In this document: piece after piece, positions 38,968-53,900 of the stretch
Layout: each line of letters starts with the position of its first letter
Position numbering within the stretch: position 1 is the stretch's first letter
Assembly: GCA_947095535.1 (NCBI GenBank)
Contig: OX352774.1
Location: 67,456,416-67,520,415 of the forward strand
Direction of reading: 5' to 3'
DNA from: Poecilobothrus nobilitatus
Lineage: Eukaryota > Arthropoda > Insecta > Diptera > Dolichopodidae
DNA: 64,000 nt
Translations under genes and position numbers: made by a program
The notes under the pieces: generated by a model
Database searches by the model: none
What the model was told of the DNA's origin: nothing
What the model saw: only the letters and a program-made list of their open reading frames with translations

Positions 38968-41900
38968 TTATACACATCCATATTCATACCAAATACTGCT
39001 TGCCTTATCATCATTGCGTTTTTTCCCATTTTTTTCATCTCCTGATAACGCTCCTGTTCCTTTGGAATTTGAATCATTTAAAGGGGCATTTTCATTTACA
39101 GGAGCCCCAACCATTGTATTAATCCGATTATACATCACAAAAGTTGATGGATGTGTATCATTTTTACTATTATTTCCAGCACCAACTGACGGTACTGTTG
39201 ATGTTCCAGTCGACGAAGATGTTATATTAGTTGGGGTTTGAGCTTCTGGGGTTGGTGTTTGAGAATCTGGTAATTTTTGATTTTCGTCGATTAAGTAAAC
39301 AGTACGTCGACTACCAGCTGTACCTAACGTCAAACTGCTACCAGTTACATCTGGTGCCTCCAACCTACTTTATTTTTTCAATATACATAAATTAAAATTA
39401 GAAAAACAATAACCTTAAAGATTAATTAAAAAAAAAAAATAATTTTGAGAATTTAAATAAATGGATTTTTTTTTAAATATAAGTCTTTAAAATTTTATAA
39501 CAAATAATATCAACAATAAATATATTTTTAATTTTCAAGTTCAAGAATTTAAATTAAAATACAATTCATTTTTTAAGTTACCATTTTTACAATATCTGCT
39601 CTTTTTCTTATTTTTGATTTTCTTTACAAAATATTCGAGTCTTCTATTTAGATAATTTTTTGTAATTGTTATTATTTTATTCAAACATAAAAATTTGTAT
39701 AATTAAATTTTAAACATAGTAATTGTATTTTAAATTAAAATTTTCAAAATGAAGAAAAAAAATTGCTGACTTATTTTAAAAGCAATAGGCATTTCAGAAA
39801 CTATCGCACTTCGTACTTAAATTCCTTTTCGAACAAATCATACTTTGCATTCAAATAATAGCTAATCCTTTTTGGTTTATTCCAAAGTGTATTCGGATCA
39901 TATTACACTAATTTAGTTGATCGCACTTAATTAGCTCTAAAATTTTAAGTGTACTACTATATATTAGAAATTTTTTACAAGAATTGTAAAACTAATAAAT
40001 TTTAAAAGCTGAAAGATACGTTAAATAAGTTATAGTAAATAAATAACAATATGATCTAGAATTATATTCAGGTATTTTCAAAAATTATATTGCCAAGGTT
40101 AATATCAATTATTAGTGCGACACCTTCGGAAATGCTTTTAGTTTTTGATCACGTAATTTAAAATTTTAAAAAACATTTATTCATTTTATTTTTACAAATT
40201 TTAAATATTATTTTCCATTTATTTAATTACAAAATTCTTTATATATTTTCACAAAGCATTACATCTAATTATTGATATATCAAAGTAAAAAAATACTATA
40301 CAAAATCCAAGATATAAAATAAATAAAATTGTTAAAATATAATAACTAGTATACAAAAAAAAAAAAAAAACTTTAATTAAAAATTATAATCTGTTTTCTA
40401 GTGATTAAATAATTCAATTACCCGTGCACGCTATTTCTACGAGTGTTACTTAAATCACTTCTTTTATGTGACTGCAAACTACTTCTTATTCCACCTCTCA
40501 TTATTGCAGTTTCCATTGTATCATTTGTAATTCTAAGTGTGTATTTGTGTTTGTTTGTTTTTAATTTTTTTTTGTTTTTAATTTTTTTTTTATTTTAAAT
40601 ATAATAAAAGTTAACAAAATTAAAAAAATAATAAATAAAATATTAAAACTAAAAACAAATACAAAATAAATGTTATTGTACCATAACCATTTTTCTTTTA
40701 CAATAATTGTGTACAATAATTTTCATAATACTATAATTTATGAGCAAATGCAAAGAAGCTGTAATAAAAGAAATGGTTTAATTACCGTTGCAAACTTTGT
40801 CGCATTGGATTATTTCTTTGTATTAAATTTGTATCAGAAGCAATAGAATTTTGTTCTTCTGCGCTATTATCAGATTCATTACCACCTGATTCAGAACCTA
40901 GTGTGAATTGTGACTGTGTTAAACGTGAATCATCTATCCAAGAACGGCGATTCTTTATTTAGATATATATTTAAAAAATAATTATATTTTACGCAAAAGA
41001 CGAATATAATATATAATAAAAAAAATATGATCTTACCCTACTAGGAACTTTATTAATTAAATCGGTACTAGCTTTTTTAACTCTTTTAACAAAACTACTT
41101 CCAAAAGCTTTCCTAAAAAGGTTAAATGTTTTTGTTTTTTATTAAATTTAAGTTTATTTAATTTTTTTTTTACTTTTTTGGTGCACAGCTTTCAGATTTT
41201 TTATAAGTTTCCATTATTTTTTCCTCTAATTTTTCTTTTTGTCTATTGAGACTATTAACTTTATCTGTAAAATTTTTTTCCTCATCATGATAATGCTGTT
41301 TATCTTCTAAAGAATGAGTCAAAAGTTCATGATACTGTGAAAGTAACTGTGAAACATTGTCCATTAAAGTACGTCGATCTATGTCTAAATTTGAGTTCTG
41401 ATGAAGTAACATCTAAAAACAAAAACAGTGACAAAAAATTTAAGCATGTGATTTAATAAATCATGTTATATTTTACTTCACAACGTTGTGAAACTTTTGT
41501 ATATTCAATTTCTAATGATTTAACTTGATCTATACGTAAATTAAGTTCTCCAGAAAGTTCCGTATTTTGTAATTTTAATCTAGAATTTTCACCTCTAATC
41601 ATTTTATATTGTTCTTGAATATTTTTATATTCATTTTTAAAACGATCACTTGTTGCAAATAAATTTCGAAAATCATCAGTTAATTTTGAATGTTCAGCTC
41701 TTAAAATTCCGAAGTCATCGGCACTAGATTTTATAGTTGACAATTGCGTACGTAATTCTTCTACATTTTTTTCTAAATTAGAAGCTCGTTCTTTACTTTC
41801 ACGATTTTCATTCCGTAAATCACGGACTATTATTTTTAAGGTTTCTTTATCCTTATTTAAAGATTCATATTCGGAATTTAATTGATCATGTAAACATTGT

Positions 41901-44900
41901 AAGGTTATCTGATCATGAAGTAAATTTTTATGTTCCATTTTAACAGATTCAACTTGTTTTAGAAGAAGATCTTTATCAGCTGCTAATTGTGAGTTAGCCA
42001 ATTGTAGTGCAACATGTTGAGTATTTAATGATGTTATTTGTGATCCTAAAGTGGCAACATCAACATTTAAACGAGCATTTTCTGCTTGTAATAATTCATT
42101 AGAGTTTTGTAATGATTGGTTAGTAGAATTTAATTGTTCGCATTGTTCTTTCCATTTTGCAGCAACAGTTATTTTAAAATTCTCATTTTTATTACTGTAA
42201 CTATTAATATCATTAAATGTTATTGATGCATTTTCAGTGTCATCATGATTAGCTGATATTTCTATATTTTTTTCTACAGTAAATATTTCTTTTCGATGAC
42301 ATAAAACACACATATCGGATTTATTGGTCTCACTTCTGCACACATTTAACATAATTTCACGAACTGTTTTAAATGTTTCAGGATTTTTTACCAATTTTTC
42401 AACTACGTTTTCAACAACATTTATATCACTATTTTCTATGTCGGTATTATCAATACCTAAAAATAAATAAAAAGGATTTTGTTTTACTTTCCAGAAAACT
42501 ATTAATTTAATTTAAATATTTTGTCAAAATTTTAGTTATGCACAGAATTATTGACAAAAATATATAATTTATTTATTCTTTTATAAATTTAAGTTTTTTA
42601 TACTAAAGTAAAAAATAATTTTGCCAAAAAAAATACAAGAGTTTGTTCAAGATAATAAAAATGAAATAAATAATTAGATAAATTGTATCTGTGATTGTAC
42701 TGGTTTATTTACATTTTTGAAATTTTACCTAATTTTTCTAGATTCTGCTTTACTTTATTTGTTGCTAATGTCCCATTAACCAAATCGTTCCTTAGCGTAT
42801 CAATAGTTTGTAAATCTATTTCCCTTTGTTTAATAAGTTCTTGATTTTTTTGTTCCAATTCTTGAAGCTTTTGACCATTTATTTCATATTTTTCAATATC
42901 TTTTTTCAATTTTAAAACTTCTTTGCTTTGCACTTCCAATTCAAGCAAATTTTTGTCTAGGTGGACAGATTTTAATTCTAAATTTTCTTTCAATTTCGTG
43001 ACTTCTTTTGTGAGACTAATATTTTCACGTTCAACTGAATTTAATTTTGTTTCAATCTCGTAAACTTGATTTTTTGACTTATCCAATTCTGATGATTTGA
43101 TATTAAGCTGTTCAACTTCTTTAATTTTTGTATCTAGTAATCGATCTAAATCGTCAGCTCTTCGTTGTATACTGTCATTTAAATTTTGTATTCTTTGTTT
43201 TTCTTTGCTCAAAATTTCTATATGCTTTTCTAAATCAACTAATTTTGTTTTTTCAATTTCTCGTTCCTGATTTTGCCGTTCATTTACTTTTTGCCGCAAA
43301 TCGATGGCATCTTGTAGTTTTTTATTTTCTTCTAATGCATTGCGAAATACGTCTTCTAGCTCTTTGTTTTGTTGTGATAATCTATTACAATTCTCTTGCT
43401 GCTGTTCTAATTTTAATGATAATCTTTTTTTTTCCTTCTCCAATTCTAAAATCTTATTAGTTGATTCGTGAAATGAAGATTCCTTTAACTGATCTAAAGC
43501 AGCTAACAAACGACGATTTTCTAATTCAAGCTTTAAAGCCCTTGTCTAAATTAAAAAAAAAAAATTTTTTTGCTGAAAACCCATGTTTTTTAAAATGTTT
43601 TATAAACATACCTGTGCACTGGTGGTTAATTGCTCTGATAAGCTATTGTCTCCCGAATTGCAATCATCTTCATTTTCAGATATAGAACGGTCTATTTCAT
43701 GAGAAGCATTTAAAGTTTTAGCAACCAATTGTAATTGTGTATTCTCCTCTAGAATTTCTTGTAATTTTGTCCGGTCCACATCACGTTCCAAAGCCATATC
43801 ATTTAGTTTTTGTTTATATTTAATGATTTCTGATTCTAAAGACATGACGTGCTCACTACGTTTTCTTGATCTTTGTAATTGATCTTCAAGCATTTCCCTT
43901 AAACGATTTTAATTAGTAATAATAAAATAGGTATATAATATGTATGTATATAAATTATTAAAAATAAACAAATTAAATTTTAATTTTACTTTGTTTCCAT
44001 TAACATTCGATTATCTTCACGAAGTTCTTCCACACGGCTTTTATAAAATTCTGCATCGGTTAACTTTTCTCTAAACTTTTGCACTTCTATTTCTAAATGA
44101 TCCGCACGTTCTGCTCTTTCACGTAAAACGTCAACTTCATCTCTATATGTAGAGGCGCGTTTTGCTTCCGTATACCATTCTTGACTCTAAATTATGTATA
44201 TAATAAATAATAAGATAACATCTTTTTATTAATAAAAATTCATTTTTAATTACCTCTGAACGAAGTTTTTCATATTGAACATTTTTATGATCCAATTCTT
44301 CTTTAATTTCTAAGAACGCTTCGGATTTTTCTTCCCTAAAAATATTTGAATTGGGATAAGGTTTTTTTTAAATTTAAATAATCACAAATTTGCTTACAAT
44401 TCTTGTCTTAGTCTTCTTAATTTCGATTTTAAATCAGCTAATTCAACAGCCATATGATTACTTTCAATTGAAGCTGTTGATGTTGTACCGCTCATTGGAG
44501 ACAATGGAGTAGTTTGTGCACTTTCTGATCCCATTAAATTTACTTCTGATTCAGTAATCACAGAAGTTATCCATTTAAAATAAACACTATCACGTTCTTT
44601 TGTTAATCGAATTATATGACTATACATTACACTTGGTGTTAAAACTTCTACAGATTCTTGAGTTAAAACTAAACTATGATTATCCGTCACCTTAAATAAT
44701 GTTAAAAATTATTAGATAATGGTTTATAATTCATATTTGTTTCTACTTGTTTTATAAGTTCCACAATACTATGTTGAGTGTTAACATCTAACTCTTTGAT
44801 ACGTGCTATGAAAATTTCCTTATTAGGACATTGAACTGCTGCACCTAATAATAGAGTTAATAAAAGCTTCATTTGTTCAAGTCCAGAACGTGTTTCTGGA

Positions 44901-47900
44901 TTAAACCCGAGAATATATGAATCTGGTAAAATTAATATAGTTTGAGCCAGTTCTTCTTCATATAATGACTTTAAATTTCTAATAACTATGTCAAAATTTT
45001 TGGCTCGAGCTGTTTGAAAAGCCAAGCCTTCTAAATTTTTTAAATCTAATGGATGGTTTGCTGGTTCTGGATCTATTTGAAGCCAAATACTATGTATTAT
45101 TAGTCCATCAAGTAATGATTGGTATCCAGATAAAATTTCTGGTCTGGGCAAACATGATTCTAGCTAAATATTTGGAAAAGTTAAAAAATTAATAAAAATG
45201 TAACTTAGCTAAATATTTGGAAAAGTTAAAAAATTAATAAAAATGTAATTTTTTTTTAATAATATGAAGTTGTTTTATGATATTTGGATATATTGGATAT
45301 ATAATAATAATAAAATTCCACATTACTTGTTTGTATATTAAAAAAAAAATAATGGATTTTTTATATTTATTACTTTTTCTACACTTTTATAGTATTTGTT
45401 AGGTGGTATATAGATGTGATGTCAGCGGAATAATTGAATTTTGCACAGTGTAAATCGAATAAAAGAATAGAAGGAGAAAATAGAATCGCATACTCATTAC
45501 AACTGTGTTACTCATTACAACTGCGCATATTTATTAAGACAAGGAGTTAATGAACAAAAATCTGCTTATGTCAATAATTATGGAATATCACAGATCAAAA
45601 ACAGAACATTAACCCAAAAAAATAGAAATTGTTAGTATTATCTGGGTATACATCTTAAGCTAAACTGCAAGTTGTATAGTCTTGTATAGCCACACAGTAG
45701 TCTGTAACAAAAAACAAAAAAACGACATCTTCACCCGATTATCTTGAACATTAAAAATTTTGTACTGAGGATACTCCGTTATGTATTTTAAGAGCAAAAC
45801 ACGACGCGGGAACAAAGTCTGTTTCGGTGTTTTTTTGGAAATTTCATTTATTTCAATTTTTCTAGATAGATTCTTTTATAAATAAAATCTAAAGAAACAG
45901 AGGGCGATCCGTATACCGTAAAGTAAAATGAATAAAAAGTGAGATGCAACAAAATAAATCCTTACATTGAAGCTTTCAGCAAAAAACCTTTTCATCTATA
46001 AAAGAAAAGCGAAATTGCTAAATTTAAAAAAGAAAATTATAAAATTAAATTAACTGACATGTGTTTATAGATAATTTAAATCTGAAGCGTGTAAAAGACG
46101 TACAAATACCCCTCTCCAGTGATAAGAAATTAAGCTTCAGTGATAAGAAATTAATTTTCAATTAACTTTTAAAGTAAAGTCAATTGAACTCTAATAATCG
46201 GTGTTACGCGTAGCAATATTGTATTCATTTTTTGAGAGCTAACTACATTTTTGATGTCGTTTTTGGTTTTAAAGTTATTTGTATTTTATAAGCATTTTGT
46301 TATTGTTTTTAAAATATTTTTGAAATACAAAATCATACATCAACAAGATGAATTCTTTAATTGAAACTAAGTTAATTGACTTACACAACACTATGATTTT
46401 CTTTGGTTGATTTGGAAAAAATCAAAATCTACCATATTGAGTTGATTCGCACGACAGCATTTTTATTAATTAAAGTGTTGACACTCAGTGATTAAATCAA
46501 TTCTTTAAGAATATCTATGCAATTTAGTTTTATTTTGAAATTAATATTATAAATTTCTGTCACGTCTTTGTCGCATTTCTATAAAAATTAATTTAACAAC
46601 GAATTAATTAAACTCACACTGGATTTTCTTCCATTTAGATTTTCTGAAAATGAAGAATTCAGATAAAATAACAAAATTTCATGTAGATTTACGGACAATA
46701 TAAATACTACAATAAAATAAAAACGGACGATTTTAAGATTATACGTTATTTATTAGTATTAGACGCATGATGATATAAGAGCACATTCAATAAGTAAGGA
46801 AGTTGGAATAGAAGCAGTTTTACACATTCTCTTCCAATTACCTATGCAAAAACTTCAAACGAAGAATTTTGTGAGAAATACTGTGCTTTCTTGCAGCAGT
46901 TTTTATAGATTATAATTTATAATCTACTGAGTTCCTTTATATGCTGCGATTGAGATATTTACCTTCTGAAATATATTGTCATAATAACATATTTGTACAT
47001 TAAAATTAAATCTTAAATAAACTTCGCTATAATCTGGGCGTACTTTAGTTCTCTATTTAAAAAAAAATAGTTTAAGGTTTATTAAAACAAAAACTAATAT
47101 AATTTTTTTTAATTAAATAAAACTTATTTATTTCTTTTAACTAACTAATTAATTACTATATTTATTTTGCAGAAAAATTAAAATTAACTTTATTTTTTTT
47201 ATATTATAAAGGATTTTAAAAGTAATTTTTATTATATTATAAAGGAATTTAAAAGTAATTTTTTAAGGATTTGATTTTGAAAATTTAATTTCATTGAAAA
47301 ACTTTCATAATTTCGATGTACTACGATATCTAGACAAAAAAAAAATCTAGAATACATAAAAGCAACCAATGATCAAAATCTCGGAAATTTTTTATAACTA
47401 AATTTAGAATGAAAATAGATTTATTTTGACTAAATCTGGAAAAATGGTAATCTTAATCCTAAAATTCAGAATATAATCTAGAAAAGCATTTTATTCAAGT
47501 TTTTTTTTAATGTACTAGTCACTGATGTTAATAAATCTAAAAGAAAAATCTAAAGGTGACTATAATTTTATATAATATAAGATATTGTTCAATATAGATT
47601 AGGTACGGATATTATGTACTTCGATTAATTTGAGATAATTTTTATCTATTCCAGATTTTTTTTTTCCCCCAGATATCCTTTAATAACATTTACACTTCAA
47701 TAAAATCTTTTTAAATTTAATTCAATAAAACCAACTTAAATTTTTCGAAACCATACAAAAATTATTTAAAACTAGACAAAACCAATTATGTACTATTATT
47801 TTAAAAGATATTTTAACATAGAATTAATTAATGTCCCAACTTTTCATATTGATTTGTCATTTTCCCTTAATGATGTAACTGCTTTTGAAATTTTGTTAAG

Positions 47901-50900
47901 ATTTTGACTTAATTTTCATTTTGTTTTGAAAAAGTTTTCAACATACTCTCTCTAATAATGTACTATTTTAGTGTTCAGTATACATATGAATTTTTTTGTT
48001 ACTTAAATCTTAAAATTATTGTTAAATTTAACTGTTTATTTTCAAAACAACATTAATTACTATCTAGAATTTTAAAATAAAAAGAATGGCCCACATCCGA
48101 AAGGGGAAGGGCCCACCCTTTATGGGTATATTTATATACCCATTTAAAGTACAATAAAAAAAAAATAAATAAAATAAAAAGATAAAATAGTATTAATATT
48201 GGTTATTAAAATTGGTATTAAGAAAATAGTTTTAGTTTGAGAAAATGAATATGGTAAAAATTAATCGCATATGTAAAACAAATAAATAAAATATTAAATT
48301 AATTTAATATTGAAAACTTTTTCTGCAAAAATCTTACTAATGTTTAATTTCTATTTAGATTTTGGTAAATTGACAAACGAAAATATTTCAAAAAAGGAAT
48401 AAAAAAAAAACAATTAATAGAAATATAGAAGAAAACATATTTAAACTATTTTTTTTTTTTTTTTTTGTTAATTTATAATAAATGTAATTTTTAATACAAT
48501 TTTATTGAAATTTTTATAACTTTTTTTTAATTTTACAAATTAAATTAATATTTATCTATTGTTTTTTTTTTTAATTTATTTTAATTTATATTATAAATGT
48601 CCAGTATAATCTACAAGATATTTTTAAAATTAATTATTCTTAGTTTCTAAATATTTCGTAAATTTAGTTTTGTGTGTATTACTTGTTTGAATATATGTAC
48701 TTATATTTTTATATCTCTGAGTTTTCTTGAATTTAAATTTCTTTTGCTGAAAGTGAAATAAAATATAAAAAGAATAGTGTTACAAACAAACGACGGTAAG
48801 CTTCTTATTTCTCTTTTATTAAAAAAATAAATAATATTCTTTCTTAATTTACTTTAAATTTGCAAATAAATATTACAATAAAGAATCAAATAAAAGTTAT
48901 GTTGTTGAATTTTTTTTTCATTATTAATGAATTAATTACAATATATGCTGATATACTTTCGTACTTGTAATTATTTATATTTTACATTGTTAAGTTTTAG
49001 TTTTGTTTTTGGAAAGTTTAATCGATTTAATTTTATTTTTTTCATAAATATAAAATATCTGTTATATGTATATAATACTTTCAAAATATATAAAGATAAA
49101 ATATAAATACTATATAAATAATCTTTATATACATTATACTTATATGCACATGTAATTTAGAATTATTACAAGTTTCTTTTCCTTTTAAAGTAATAAAGTA
49201 TAAAATTATTTTAAGACATTACATATAGAAAAAATAAAGATTTTTAATTGGAAATTAAAATATGTATAATTAATTTTTTTAAATGTAGCTATTCTAATTG
49301 CGATCGTTTTTATTTACATTATATTAAAAATTGCAAGTTTTTTATATATGAATAACAAAGAAAAAATTTGTTTGGTAGTTTTATTAAATGTTAATCTGTA
49401 TAAAAAATGTTTTTAAAAAAAAAAAAAAAAAAGAATAACTTTCATACATTTTCTCTGAAACATTCCGATTATAATAAGTACACTTATTTTAAAATAAACA
49501 AATTTGAGTTTTACAAATTTAATTGATTTTTGAAATGAGCTTTCAAATATCACATTAAATCAACACATTAGTAAATTAACTAAAAATTAATCCATTATTA
49601 TAATTTTAAATTTTAAAATATAAATTAATTTAAATCAGTATGCAAGTAATAATAACATCAAGTTATCAAAAATAATCGTATTAAATTTGTTTAAAATGAA
49701 AACGAATTTATTTACTGCAATATTTTTTCGTTTTTTTAGAGAATAGCAAATGTCAGAAGAATTGTAAAAAATAAATAAAAATTATATTAAATGAATTTAT
49801 AAAAAGGAAAAAAAATCACCATGTCTGAGTAGTGACCTTTTCTCACGCATTAATAATTTTAAAAAATGTATAAGCGGAAGCATACTATTATTTTAATTAA
49901 ATTTCTTTATGTGAACTGAAAATTTTTATTTTAACATTAACTCAGTTTTATCTGTGCTCTAATGAATGTTTAGCACCAATAATACTCATACTTATAATTT
50001 TTAATGTTTTTCTGAATATAATAAGACAAATTTATCTCTAAATTTAAAAAACCACATTTAAAATTTGTTTCAAATTACATCAAATTTAATATAAAAATTG
50101 AATTTAAAAGAAAATATTTGTTTATTAAAATAAAAATAAGTTGAAATACATAGGTTAATATTTAAATATTGCTCATTATTATTTGTTTATACGTAAATAT
50201 TTAAGTGTACTTCATTTAAATATGCATCACCACATTAAAATCAAATATAAAAATGTCTACCCATGTGAAATCTAATTTATTTTTTAAATATAATGTAAAC
50301 TGTCATGTTAAGAATTTATTAAGAATAATATCATTATTATAATATTCTGTCTAGTTATATACCGCAGAAAATAGTTAAACTTTATTAATTTATTTATACT
50401 AAATAGAAAATAAAATAAGATTTGATTTAGCTCATGCGAAATTTATGTTGCTAAAATTACAAATTAATTTGATTTAAAAAAAAAAAAATTAGAACGTTAG
50501 TTATTTGTGATCAAATTTGTAATAAAATAATTAAATCCTTAAGATTTATCAATTTTATTACTAAGTATTTTATCTTATTTTATACTATTTGGCTAAAAGT
50601 TTTTGTTTGTTATCATAAGACTGTATTTATAACAAAATTACTTGAAACTTTTTTTAACCAAGGAAAAGAATAATTTTAATAAGATTTTAAACCTTGAAAA
50701 AAAAAAAAAAAAAAAAAAAAAAAAACAAAAAAAAACTTTGTACATAGCTTATAATAATTTTTTATTTTTAACATTTTTTATTTCTTTTTGCTTACTTAAA
50801 CACCAATTTTTAATATTAATTTTTAGAGTTTAATTAATTAATTAATTATATGTATATATATAAATATATATATATATAAATATTCAGTTAAATTTATAGA

Positions 50901-53900
50901 GTTATTTATATAATAAGTTCATTTATTTATATTTATTTATATAATTTACAGTTTATGAACTACGTTAAATTTAATTAGACTTTGAATAAATTGATTGGAT
51001 AATTTCCGTTTTAATATTATCTTTTTTTTTTTTTATTATTTTATCGTTTTATTTTTTTTTTATTTTTATGATTCATTTTAAATTTTATATCATCACTTAC
51101 ATTGTTTTTATTTTTAAAATTTCTGACTTAAAGTTAAATAGTTAAAATAATTTTACAATAGTCCTAAAATAATTAACTGCTTTTAGATAACTATTTCTAA
51201 TAAAACTAAAAATAATAATAAAAAAAAGAACAAAACCAAATTTTCATTTAATAAAGTTAAGATTTTTTTTTTACATAATTTTTTATTTAAGACAAAAAAA
51301 AAAAATTACTTTGCTACTCCATCCCTTGTTGAAACATATTTTGATATTTTCTTTTATTAAACTTCAAATTACGTTGTTGGTGGTGTTATTGTTGTTGCGA
51401 TTGTTGTTGTTGAAAGATGTTTTCTCGAAAGTATTTAATTTTTTGTACAAAATAAACTTCTAAATGTTCAGCACATTTAAAAAATGGCGATCCTTTTGGA
51501 TTATAATACCTACAATTATCAAAAATTTTTGTCATATCACCAATGAATTCTGATAATGTTGTATATGAGCGTTGATTTAATTTTATTTCTATTTTTTGTA
51601 AATCCATTGGTTCTTTAATAACTTTATAATAATCTGGTGCTTCTTCTGGATCTACTGGTTCTAAAAATGGCCAAGCATTTTTATGTGTTTGAATTTGTTT
51701 CATTAATTTTTTTAATTCATCATATTCAAAATCAGATAAATTTTTCATATTTGCTAAAGTTGTAGAATTATTTCGTTGACAATTTGGACATATATATTCA
51801 TCGATAAATTCAGCTTCACTTTGTAATACACCAACACAACGACCATGAAACCAATCTTGGCATTTATCACAACTTATATAAAATTGTGATTCATCGTATG
51901 GTTGCTTACATAAACAATATAATTCTTGAGATTCACGAGCATGAGTACATTCAGCGCATATAAATTCTGTTAATTGTTTAGAATCTTCTTCGGTAATGTT
52001 AACACAATTGCCATGAAACCAGTTATTACAAACATCACAACCGACATAAAATTTAGTATCGTCATATGGAGTACGGCATATACAATATAATTTTTCTTTC
52101 TTTTTTGATGATGTTGCTTTTTTATTTTTACTTGTTGTAATAGTTGTATTTAAGGTCGTTGATACATTTGTTGTTATATTTGTGGCTGATATTGTATCTC
52201 CTGGTGATGTTGTTGTCGTAGATGGTATATTTTGATTTGAATGTTTAATTTTACGTTTATTTTCAAAATTTTCTATATTCGTTTGTAATTCAGCATTGTT
52301 ATTTCTTTGTTCAGATGTAGTTCTTGCACGACAATATAGCTCTGCTGTTAATTCCTTTTTTATTTCCATTTGAAGTTCTTTTTCGAGAAGAACTCTTTTT
52401 TTTAAAATGTCTTTTTTTAATAACTCTTTATGACGGGTTAGTCTATTGCTTAAATAATTTTTTTTTTCATGTTCTTTTTTAATTATTGTTGATGAAGATG
52501 TTATTCTATTGCTTTGAATATTTTCATTTTTAATTAGTGGTTTGATTGTTGAAGTTGAATTAAAATGTTCATTTGTAGAATGGAATTGATTCAGATTTCT
52601 CCTTTTTCTTCTTTCTAAAATCCATTCGTCGTCATTATCATTATTTTTATTTATACGTTTACGTAAATTTTTTATTGGAGTTGTTTCGTATACAACTCCT
52701 GGAGTATTTATACCACCTACAATATTTTCTGCTTCTCCTCCACCAAGATTATTTTTTATTAAATTTGGAGAATTGTTAAGTTCATCAGAATCATCATTAA
52801 ATTTTGTTTGACTTTCTTGATATCTTTGTAAATTTAGAAGTTTTTCTTCTATTTCAGGATTTAAGTTGCTTTGTTTTAAGGCATTTTTTATTGATTCCTG
52901 GATATAATCCTGTGTTACAACAAAAGATTGTTCAGTTGGCTGTTTAGTTGTTGCAGACGAATTTATATCTGGAGACATTTTTGATGATTTAGAAGTTTGG
53001 GTCAGTAGGTGTTGCTGTTGCTTTTGATGATGTTGTTCGGCGGCGACAGCAGCTGCCTTCTTTTGAAGTAGAGCCTTTTGTATAACTTCCTTTTTTGTTT
53101 GGGATGAATTACTAAATGATTCATTAAAATGTGTTTCTTTTATGTTTTCTAGTTGTATAGAATTTACAGATGATGCTTTACTTACTTGTTGTTGTAATGT
53201 TGTTTGAACTGATGCTAATGGTGGAGGTTGACATTGCTGTTGTTGGTTCACTGTTGTCGTACTAGGTTGAACTGCCAAATATATTTTGGTTGGACCCAAC
53301 ACACCCTGTTTTCCACTGGATTCTTGGGCTTTTAATAACTGTTGCTTAACTTGTTGTTGTACAAGAGCTAATTGTTGTGGTGTAAAATCATTACCAGCCA
53401 AACCTTGTAATACAATTCTTGGACCATGTTCTGTTTGTATTACTTGTGCCGTTACACATTTAATAACAGTACCAGGAGGTTGACCATGTAACAAAGATTG
53501 TTCAATTGAATTATTTAAATCTGTCTGATTAGTATTTTGAACGATTTGTTGTTGTATTTGTTGTTGAGGTTGGCTTTGTTGTTTAATTTGTTGCGTTTGG
53601 TGGTGATATATTTGCTGAGTTGTTGGTTGCTGAACAACTGATGATTCTGATTGAATTAAATTTGTAGATTGAATAGTTTGAGGACCTACATGAATTTGTT
53701 GTTGTTGTTGTATAATTGGTTTAGGGCTGATTATTGATGTTTGTGCTTGCTGCTGATGCAAAGTCTGTTGAGGGGATTTTTGATTTTGATTTACAGCTGG
53801 AGGTGCTTGTTTTCTGGGTAGGTCGTTTTCCATTGCGTTGATATTTGTAATTATATGAGAACTGCCATCACTTTGCGTTTTTATATGCGCCACAATTTGA

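Noticed and set aside
43128..43685. Plus-strand open frames inside Girdin exons
   Set aside because: Antisense shadows of a long coiled-coil exon, with no family resemblance.
44702..45151. Girdin starting at a Met near 45151
   Set aside because: That codon is TTG within a longer open exon. The acceptor at 45164 and the remote exon at 62179-62262 complete the domain.
50698..50724. Poly(A) tract as the tail of an E(bx) retrocopy
   Set aside because: It is A-rich on the plus strand, whereas the tail of a minus-strand retrocopy would appear as T on the plus strand at the left of the gene. It is also about 660 bp away.
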